DNA of 64,000 nt from Protopterus annectens (Eukaryota; Chordata; Ceratodontiformes; Protopteridae): NCBI RefSeq assembly GCF_019279795.1, contig NC_056733.1, positions 1,420,690,300-1,420,754,299 of the forward strand. The letters run 5' to 3'. The notes under the pieces were generated by a model that was given only the letters and a program-made list of their open reading frames with translations, made no database searches and was not told the origin of the DNA. Within the stretch, counting starts at the first letter, position 1. Each line of letters starts with the position of its first letter. The position numbers were made by a program, and so were the translations under genes. Positions 55,858 through 64,000 of the stretch are shown here, one piece after another.

Positions 55858-56197
55858 TAAATAACACTCCTAGCTTTTAAAATAACTCTCCTGAAGAGAA
55901 GGGTAATAAAACTTTAACAAAATTTAAGAAAATGGAAAGCCCCCCTCCCAAAGGGAACTTAACTGCCCAGTAAAGGAAAGCACAAGCCAACCCTTGAGCC
56001 TCAAAAGCCTCAGAGGAGTGTACTTTTCAGAGGCAGTAAAGATCTGGAGAGATTCATGCCCAAGCTTGTCTTTTAGTCAACTCAGCTCGAGCTGCATGAC
56101 TGTGTGGGTATGTTGAAGGTGCCCTGAAGCTTTGAAAGCTGGTCAGCCATTATATCCTTGGCAGGATATGACCCATAGCTAAGTAGCGATCAATATG

Positions 56198-59100
56198 AAG
56201 AAAGTACAGTAATTAATTTGCTTGTTTTCATGTTTTATTTTTGATTATTTCTGATTTGAGTAGTTTGAGAAATTTGACACTTTACGTATGAGTGTGTCTC
56301 CCACTTAACTGTGGATGAACCCAAGGCTACTGTAAAATTGAATTATGCAAACCTGTAAAAATATGCCCATGCATGTGTCTGCTACTTAATTTGTATGAAT
56401 ATAAGGATGCTGTAAAGCAGATCCCATAACCCCAGTATTGCCCCACAGCCCCAATATTGCCTACCTTATAGTTTGATTCATGGCAAAACACACACATGTT
56501 TTAGGTGAAATCGCCTTGATGGTTTGGTGTTTAATTTTTGTTTGTTATTGCCCCCCCCCCCCCAAAAAAAAAACCACAGCTAGGATGCATTAGCACTAAT
56601 CGTGACTTTCTACTCTCACTGTTTATTACATGTACATACTTGTAATACACATACATCTCTCTGTTTGTGTTTTATGTACATGCATTACATCCGTGTGCAG
56701 ATTCCACCCAACCAAAAAAACTTTTATTTATTTAATGATTGTTAGCCCATATCCATAATAGTCTCCTAATCCCCTCTGTGTCAGTAGTGATGAACACCAG
56801 TCAGCTAGCTTCTTCTTAATCCTGTTTTAAAATATGGGGGGGGGGGGTTAGGCACGAGGACCATACACTTACCAGATTTCTGCCATTTCATATATTCTGT
56901 TAAGGAAGTTGTGCTTCACAGGTCCCTATTTTAACCGGCGAGGATGGGCTGTGAATGAGTATAACCCAATTGTTTTAAAAGCCACAAAACCATTTGTTGC
57001 AGTTGTTCTGTAGTGTTCATAAACTTAATGAAATTTCTTTAGTTATGATTTAGGACCATTTAACTTTTTTGTGGTTGTTCGGCATCTCTGCTTAGATTTA
57101 TGCTAATATAACTCAGAAAATGGATACTAGTATTCCTCTAACACCTCCCATGTATTTAATAGCAGGAGGTTATTGCTAAACTGTTGCAATGGTGGAGTCC
57201 GGTGTTAGTGGCCAAATCTAGTTCCGTACAGCAAAGAGAAAACATTGAGATGCTGCAAAATGACTGAGCGATAGAAACGCGTGCCTTACGAAATCTAGCA
57301 AGTTTCAGGTAGAGAATATCAAAAAATCATAGCATCTTTTTGTTAGCTTGCTTCTGTGATATGAAAATTGTACGACAATGCATTCATGTAGAGTAGCTTT
57401 CACAAGATTTCAGTTTCCTTTATAGAGCAGTTTTATAGAGCAGTGAGCAGCTTTGGTAGAGTAGCTAATAAATGTCTGTCTGCAGGTACAAGCTTCTGTC
57501 AATTCAGCACAGTTTTCCTCTGCCTTGTCCTGTACATAAAGGGAGACCTTACATAAAACACAGTTGTTTTTACTGTTTGGTAACTGGATGAGTGCATAGA
57601 TAGTGTGAACATTTTTTTAGTATTGATTCCGAGAGGCTTCAACAGAGAATCGAGGAGTATGACCGGGTAATTTTGTAAGACTTGTCCTACATTTCGTCAG
57701 GCAAGTACTATTTAATCTTTAACATGCAAATGGGACTTTGGCTTTAATATTTCATGTAAATGAATGCGTGCAATATCCTCCTTTCAAAGTTCTTCACCAT
57801 TGGCATTCGAGAACCCAAGTGCTCTGTGCAGGCACAGAACCTAGGAATGTTTAATTTTCTGCCATCAATGCAGATATAGGATATGCTGAACCATGGACGT
57901 GGATGGTACTGTGTATTGTAATAGTATGGTGTAAAGAAGGCCACAAGAAAAGTCCTGCTATGCCGGACAGGATAGCATTTTATATTTTATTTCTAATGTT
58001 TTAAGTCTTGACACCACACACTTGTCACTTGTGTGCACATTTCCCTGTGGTTAACTGGCTGCCAGTTTTCCCTTACTCCTCATAAAAACTTTTGTATGTA
58101 TGTCAGACATATTTTTTGTCTTCCTTTTTTCCTCCTAGGGATCGTCACTTCCGTCACTTTTTTTGCCCAGGAGGGCTATTTCTTTCAATGTTTTGTGTGA
58201 AAAATGCTGCTTCCTATCTTTTCTAACTGCCCATTCTGCATGTTAAATTATTAAGACTACTTTAAATTATATTCTTTTGTACACTGTTAAATCCAGTATT
58301 ACCCTGGTTTGTGTATTTTTCTTAATGTTTCTTTTATTTTTTTTAATAAGTAAATGCTTACATATTTTATTCTCCCTGGCACTGTCCTGATAACCAGACT
58401 GCTGGGATAACAGTAATGTGCTTTACTCTGAGCAATCCTGCTAATACTGCCATTAACTGGTTGGGTACTGGTGGGATTTACTGTTGTTGTCTTGTTTATG
58501 TAACCACCAGGCAGCCTAGCAGAGCACATGCATTAGCACAGTCTTCAGGTTAACGATAGCACAGGGTTGCATGTTTGTATCAATGAACTCCTCCTCTTCC
58601 ACAATTCCAATCCCACATGTTCTGCCAGGGAGTCGGGCGAGAGAACCCTTGAGTGAGAGCATAGTCCACTGTCTGCCTCAAGCGGTCTTTCCCAGCCAAC
58701 TTTTCCAGTGGTTTGATTGCAAGTAGAAACCAGGTCACTGATTGACTTTCTCCAGTTTTATAATTAAAATGTCATTTTAATATCTTCTGTGCACCATTTT
58801 GTTGTCTTTACCTGAAATGTCTCCCTACTGTCTGAATGTGTGCAGCCATGATGACGCCTGAAGGACTGCTAAAAGCACTGTAAACTAACCTCGCCAGCAG
58901 TATTAACAGAGAACAACATATTCATGTTTGTTATGGTGATGCCTTTACCAAGTATCCCAAGAGTTTTCTTTGAGTCCTTCTTACCTTGCTTCTTACTTTA
59001 GGTCATTTGATACGACTGCATAGGACCCATTCACTTTTTATTGTGGTATTTTGTTTCCGCGTTTAATGTTCAGATTTTTTTTTTCTAAGCTAACCACCCC

Positions 59101-59683
59101 CTTTTTCTGTCTCCTTGTGCATTAGCTGTTTTGTGTATGATTTGTGTCCTACACATTCTGCAGTATAATTTTGTAAAGCTGTTGCAAAATATGTGGCCCA
59201 GTAATAAATGACTCCACTAGTAAGTGTCTTTTGCTCCTGTCTTATTCTGTCCTGTATTTCACCTACCCACCTCTTCTCTCTTACCCCAGTCATGCATAGT
59301 GCTGGCAGGGAACACCAGGGCAAACAGGCAAAGTCTGCAACCCTTTCTTGATCAGTGCCATTAACCCCACCACCACCTTTTATCTGCTTCTGTTTCCTAT
59401 TGGTGGTCCTAGCTTTACACCTTCCAAGACAAACATTGTAGCTGCACATGACATTTGAACAACAGCTAAGATAGTATTCACTGCAATATAGCAGAAAGTG
59501 TTTTACTTTGCTTAGATCCCAAGGGCATCAGAAGTGCATGCTGTGACCAGTCTGTGAAATGTGACTGGTCGTAAAGCAAGCGCTCCTGCTCCATTGCATA
59601 TTTGTCCCTGTAAGTCTGTAGGCTGGTGCCATTCTGATTTTTTGTAGTGTTTTACATAGTGAGGTTATTTCTGTAGTGAATAC
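56198..59683. other. Long unassigned stretch
   Basis: I find no confident exon, RNA gene or repeat family in about 3.5 kb. A good acceptor-like tract (TCTTCCTTTTTTCCTCCTAG at 58,119-58,138) has no clear open exon after it. Minus-strand open frames at 59,090-59,449 and 59,528-59,827 lack recognisable motifs. Homopolymer runs occur at 56,552-56,573 and 56,837-56,848. This could be host intron. Confidence 0.4.
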
Positions 59684-60358
59684 TATAGCAATAACCCACG
59701 CCTGGGTGTGGGTAATGCTAAATTTACCCACGGTTGGCGTGGTTTGGTCGAGCGGCCGAGGACCAAACAAAGCCAACCGTGGGTAAGCATTACCCACACC
59801 CAGGCGTGTTATGCTATTATATGACATTATTTAAGAAAAGAAACTGTTACTTTTCTTAAATAATGGCATAATAGTGCCTGTTTACTGCCCTTCCGCAGAT
59901 GTCTGGCATCCGGCAGTTCTGATGTACTGCGCGGTACATCAGGCTGTGCAAAAGCGGAGAAAGCAAGATCTCCGTTGCTTTTTAGTGCCTCGCTATGTTA
60001 AATGAGTTTAACATAGCGAGACAGTTAAAATAAAGCGGACATCTCCGTTGCTTATTTTAAAACTGTCTCGCTATGTTAAACTCATTTAACATAGTGAGAC
60101 TAAAAAAGCGGAGATCTTGCTTTCTCCGTTGCTTTAAACACTGTCTCGCTATGTTAAATGGGTTTAACATGGCGAGACAGCTTAAAATAAGCAACAGAGA
60201 TCTCCGTTGCTTATTTTAAAGCTGTCTCATGTTAAACCCATTTAACATAGCGACAATGTTAAAAAGCAGTTATACTAATGGAAAAAAGTCCGGGCGACCG
60301 GACCTTTTTCCATTAGTATAACTCGATTTACAACGGGCACGCTGGCCAATCAGCGTGC
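59684..60358. repeat. Cluster of at least seven successive hairpins
   Basis: Consecutive inverted repeats are: 59,684-59,819 (arms about 60 bp, with smaller hairpins inside each arm); 59,826-59,864 (15-bp perfect arms); 59,919-59,942 (9-bp arms); 59,951-60,136 (large near-palindrome); 60,141-60,257 (large near-palindrome); 60,269-60,322 (arms about 25 bp with loop GCGA); 60,337-60,358 (8-bp arms). A palindromic module CTCGCTATGTTAAA plus TTTAACATAGCGAG occurs four times at 77-80-bp spacing in alternating orientation, separated by GCGGAGATCTCCGTTGC-type modules. It is non-coding. It is probably a nested MITE or foldback element; class and ends are unknown. Confidence 0.9.
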
Positions 60359-62055
60359 ACGTTTTGGGGGGATCATGGTATAATTGTTTGTAATCGTTTT
60401 GTCTTTTCTCAATGTCCAGTCCCCCTTCATGTTTTTCTGGAATATCATTTTAATGTGTCTAGGTGGATCTGTTTATATTGTGGCTTTTCAATGACTTAAT
60501 CAGGTATTCAAATGAAATTGTCCACATTGTACCATAAAATCAAATGAACTCTTCATTTTATATGATTTGATATTGTATTTAAGTTACTGGATAGCTTATC
60601 TGTAGGCTAAACATCTGTTTAGAATTTTAGGAGTAATCTCTAAAAGAGTTGCAGTTTGGTTCTGAAAAGTAATGTGGAAAATAAACTGATGCTTTGCCAG
60701 AAAAACTGTGTCATTTCAGTCTGGTCTGTTAAGAGTTCTTTGCTAGCTGTCTTTGTCTTGGAAGACAGCTAAAGTGGGACAGCTAAAAGATAAATTTGGG
60801 AACACATTCATATGGAAATATTCTGTTTTTCTTATATTTATTGCATGCAAAACTATCGCAAATCCAGCCACAAATTCTCAGGATACACTAGGGATGATCT
60901 GTGACTGATTTCTGAGGTGGCTTATGGGGGTGCAGCTTTATGCTGTATGTATGAAATGCTCTTCTTTCCCTGTATACTTGCTATAGATTGGAACTGCTGC
61001 TTCACACAAGATGGAGCTGCATAAAGCTCTTTTTGTTTAACATGCTCCTTCCTAGGCAACAGCTCCTTTTTGTTTTGCTACAAATGATTCAGTTACACAG
61101 CATAACCATATATTCTATATTAACCAGTGATGCTTATGGGTAGTTTGTTGCTTTGTATGCTCAGCACTGAAGTATATATGAATGCACGGAAGCTTATTGT
61201 TTGAATTTTCTGATAAACCATAGTAAATGTACATGAGGCATTTTTATCCTCTCAGGCTGTCGCTGCAGAAGTCCTTTGCTATGTGTCTATTCACTAACTG
61301 TGTGCCAAAACTGCTGGCTGGGTGTACTGGAGTAACAGATAATTTCATAGCTCACTAGTTAAAACTTGCAAATGTGCAGCACCAAAATCTTGTGATGCCA
61401 ACAGTATGAGAGGATCTTATCTTGTCAACATGCAATATCGATGTGCATGCAGTCATACAGAGTTAAACTCATAACATGAAGAAAATTGCAGTGGGCTTGC
61501 ATGCACAGAACACAACTACAAAAGCAGTCACCCTCTGTAGAATGATAAAGCTTATGGGACAGCAGTAGAATAGGTGGTAACAGACGGATACAAGTTGTTG
61601 TTGTATGAATGGAATACTTGTGTGCTCTGTGTTAATGTGGGTGCAGACTTTATTCAGCAATGACTATGTGGGAAACTACCAGTGCATATGGTGATTTACT
61701 TTGTGGACATGACATTCGAGTGAAGAAGCCTTCTAGGTTGCTGTTAGATGCCAAGCTAAGCAGGGATGGTAGCAGTCTTATTCTTTACTTTTGGAAGGTC
61801 CAAGGTCGCCAGCTTGTGCATGACCCAGAAAGGAGGGAACACACTGAGCAGGTGCATTTCACCTTTGACAGACACATTATATACTGTTATATCACACTCT
61901 CACCGGGCTGGCATCAGTAATGCCACAAATCTTCTGGAACCTTTCAGCTGTCTATGCATCCTCCAAAAAAGACAGGGAAGGTAGATGTTTTAGTTATACC
62001 AAAATAATCTCGTTTTTGCTCATACATTGTTTTTGAAAATGTTAGGTCTGAAAGA
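60359..62055. other. Unassigned sequence
   Basis: No gene is supported. A minus-strand open frame at 61,469-61,660 and + strand frames at 61,660-61,984 have no motif. The word CCAAGCTAAGCAGGG (61,752) recalls the 5S rRNA internal promoter, but the surrounding match is weak. Confidence 0.4.
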
Positions 62056-64000
62056 TACAGAGCCAGATTTATGAAAGCTTGCACAGAGTGCAAGAAAAGT
62101 GTAGGAGCTCACGCCGTCAATATGTCTGCCGTGCGATCCAGGTACAGCCGGCAGGGGCATGAATGAGAGCTGCTAAAGCTACTCTTGCACGGACAGCGTC
62201 ATGGTATGCAAAGTACCTCATTTGCTGGTGAAAGCCATGCAAATGAGGTAAATTTGCGATCCAGGAAACACTAGATTGGTGTTAGCTGCAGAAATGTACT
62301 CCGTTGGTAACGGAGTACCTTTCTGCAAATAGCTAAACGGAGCTATGACGGCTCCAAATAAAGGATGCATACAGTTGAGGAAGCATGCCAATGGCCAAAT
62401 ATAAGGCCATTGGCATTTATAAATGTTTAGAAATATAAAAATTTTACTCCCCCCCCCCCCCCCCGATCTCCGATGTTTAAGGGTAGCACAGCACAGCACT
62501 GTGCAAACGTGTGGCGCTTATAAAAGCAAGAAAATAATTAAAAAAAAAAAAGCCAAAAATAGGCATTTTCACTAAAAAGCTTATTCTGCCATGTAGGAGG
62601 TGAATGGCAGGCTGAAGACAACATGGCCACTAAGTAGTAGTTGCTAAGGGTGGAAAGCTCAGTGTGAGAGATGTAACCATGCATTAGTAGGCAATCCTAT
62701 GCAAATGAGGATAAGGATAGTGAATCCCAATTTTCCCCAGCATGTGAGCCATGTCCCAAGAGTGTAAGAGTAGGAGTAGGTGAGTAGTAGAGTAGAATAT
62801 AGGTGACATCATGAGGAGGTGTATCAGACGGGCTGTAAGCTAATTGGAGCACACTGGCTTATGTTTGCTTTGAGTTGCTCGGGATTGCAAGAGGCGTGCC
62901 TACAGTTGTCCCATTTGAAAACCTCAGACCAAAGGTGCACAATGTTAAAAGATGGGAATCTCCTTGCAAACATGCACACAGCATGTGCGCGCGTTTGCTC
63001 GGCACTTCCCCCCAGGCGGAAACAGGCAAAAGGAAGGAAAAGAAGTAGTAGGAAGTTAACCAAGGAGAACCAGCAGAGCTGTCAGGTGAAATATATCAGA
63101 ATCAGCCAATTACACAGGCAGCAGACTAGCCCAGCCCAGCCCAGCACTTTAAACTCTGCAAACAGCATCCCCCCCCTGTTTTTTCCCAAGAACTCTGCAA
63201 CACTGCAGTATACAATCGGGAAAGCTTAAAAAGCTTAAGTCGGACAAAAAATGTTAGGGGCTGCTCTTGCTGTCATAAACCAGCATGTGCAAGGTGCTGA
63301 GGGTGGTGATGTTGTGAATGCTGTTGAGCAACCCACAGTGAGGAGACTGAGAAGAGTGTACAGACCCAGGGTGTAACCTACCATGGGCTACATGAGCTGG
63401 AGATAGTGGAGCGCTATAGGGTTAACAGAGACCTCCTGCAGCAAATTGTTGAGCTGTGCCGGCCACCCCTCACACACACAACCAACAGAGGGGAACCCAT
63501 CCCAGGGGATACCAAGGTATGTGTTGGCCTAAGAATACTAGCTACAGGTACCTTCCAAAGACCAACTGGTGATGTGATGGGGATTTCACAGGCATCAGCA
63601 TCCAGGGTACTCCACCAGTTCCTAGATGCCATGTCGGTGACCACGTATATTTCCCCAATTCCCATGAGGCATTGGCCAGCAATATGCGTCTTTTCCACCA
63701 AATAGCAGAATACCCTGAGGTAGTGGGTGCAATAGACTGCACGCACATACGCATTGAAGCACCACCCGGTGAGCGGGGTAGGGTCTTACATCAACCACAA
63801 GGGCTTCCCCTCCATCAACTGACAGGTAGTGTGCAATGCCCAGGGCATAATAATGAATGTGTGTGCTGGCTGCCCTGGAAGCTATCACAATTCCCACATC
63901 TGGCATCTGACGCAGCTGTACCAGAGATTTGTCAATGGGGACATCCCTGATGGTCCCCTAGTGGGGGATGCTGGAGCCGTGGCTAATGACACCCATCAGA
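62056..64000 (+). mobile_element. Harbinger-type DNA transposon, right end beyond the window
   Basis: The transposase at 63,251-64,000 defines the class. The left border may lie near 62,056-62,066 (GAGCCAGATTTATGAAAGC), where hairpin-rich non-coding sequence begins. Three inverted repeats follow: 62,214-62,250, 62,282-62,337 and 62,387-62,414. A C-run of 16 lies at 62,449-62,464. The second Harbinger protein (Myb-like) is not recognised; the open frame 62,819-63,229 shows no such motif. The border is inference. Confidence 0.6.
63251..64000 (+). pseudogene. Harbinger transposase (HARBI1-like, DDE superfamily), frameshifted and cut by the window end
   Basis: An ATG at 63,251 opens MLGAALAVINQHVQ...RRVYRPRV, then a stop and frameshift at about 63,374. 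The next frame (to 63,705) gives ELEIVERYRVNRDLLQQIVELC, the helix-turn-helix region GLRILATGTFQRPTGDVMGIS and ASRVLHQFLDAM. A second shift leads to IAEYPEVVGAIDCTHIRIEAPP, which holds the first catalytic Asp. A third leads to HKGFPSIN, a stop, then QVVCNAQG, AGCPGSYHNSHIW and GPLVGDAG, with the second Asp. The final Glu would lie beyond 64,000. This enzyme cuts and pastes Harbinger elements with 3-bp target duplications. At least three lesions make it inactive as read. Domesticated HARBI1 is unlikely for that reason. Confidence 0.88.

Larger units (their letters stand above)
54104..56197. mobile_element. Foldback element with about 130-bp inverted repeats, class unknown
   Basis: The segment 54,104-54,236 (TATCCTGCCAAG, CAGCTTGCAAAACTTTAGGG, then CTGAGTTGACTAAAAGACAAG) is mirrored at 56,063-56,197, with matching words ATATCCTGCCAAG, CAGCTTTCAAAGCTTCAGGG and CTGAGTTGACTAAAAGACAAG. 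The arms are diverged and 2 kb apart. Inside are an open minus-strand frame of 167 codons and a nested Tigger-like MITE. No target duplication is clear. It could be a DNA transposon or a Penelope-type element with inverted termini; nothing decides this. Confidence 0.6.

Noticed and set aside
54104-56197. Hammerhead ribozyme in the inverted repeats (as in some Penelope termini)
   Set aside because: I could not find the CTGANGA and GAAA core words in the right order on either strand.
58119-58260. Exon after the pyrimidine-rich TCTTCCTTTTTTCCTCCTAG
   Set aside because: Frames close quickly and no donor fits, so it is probably a chance tract.
61740-61830. 5S rRNA or 5S-derived SINE, based on CCAAGCTAAGCAGGG
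   Set aside because: Only about 14 bases match the 5S internal promoter. The flanking parts (C box, terminator, 5' half) do not match well enough.
63251-64000. Domesticated HARBI1 gene
   Set aside because: At least three frameshifts and stops lie within the DDE region. The host gene would be intact.

Overview
This window looks like repeat-dominated DNA from a vertebrate nuclear genome. There are no bacterial-style operons and no complete host protein-coding gene that I can name. The repeat mix is CR1-like and L2-like LINEs, a Tx1/L1-like LINE, a DIRS tyrosine-recombinase retrotransposon, a Penelope-like element, a hAT-like element, a Harbinger transposase, Tigger-like MITEs and tRNA-headed SINEs with a V-SINE-type core. 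That mix points to a fish or lobe-finned fish, possibly one with a very large genome such as a lungfish. The species call is inference only.

Layout. 1-2.7 kb: three abutting LINE fragments. 2.7-8 kb: mostly unassigned sequence with a long AC microsatellite, tRNA-like SINE pieces and two LINE 3' tails. 8.2-14.3 kb: a decayed DIRS element (gag, RT/RNase H, start of the tyrosine recombinase) split by a Penelope-like element with a 12-bp target duplication. The Penelope element itself carries two CR1 3' ends in opposite orientations. 15.3-19.4 kb: CR1 copy A, almost full length. Its 3' tail is cut by a hAT-like element with an 8-bp target duplication, which runs from 19,367 to 33,820. That element contains a 6.65-kb tandem array with a higher-order long/short pattern and a second near-full-length CR1 (copy B, 27.0-31.2 kb).

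34.2-35.9 kb is the most CpG-rich unique stretch, with Sp1- and ETS-like sites. It is the best candidate for a host promoter and first exon, on the + strand. 36.0-39.3 kb is an old minisatellite (43-bp unit) whose core at 38.2-39.1 kb has been freshly homogenised; an old CR1 fragment interrupts it. 40.7-43.3 kb holds a MITE and two SINEs. 44.6-52.4 kb holds L2-like LINEs and a Tx1/L1-like LINE that is itself bisected by an L2-like insertion. A young SINE at 52.46-52.79 kb has a perfect 14-bp target duplication. 54.1-56.2 kb is bounded by about 130-bp inverted repeats. 59.68-60.36 kb is an extraordinary run of at least seven hairpins. The window ends inside a frameshifted Harbinger transposase (63.25-64.0 kb).

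The relative order of insertions is readable from the nesting: CR1-A, then the hAT-like element, then CR1-B; and DIRS, then Penelope, then CR1 fragments. The two series share no direct dating link. All the autonomous elements I can read carry frameshifts or stops, so the window is a record of past activity, not a set of working genes.
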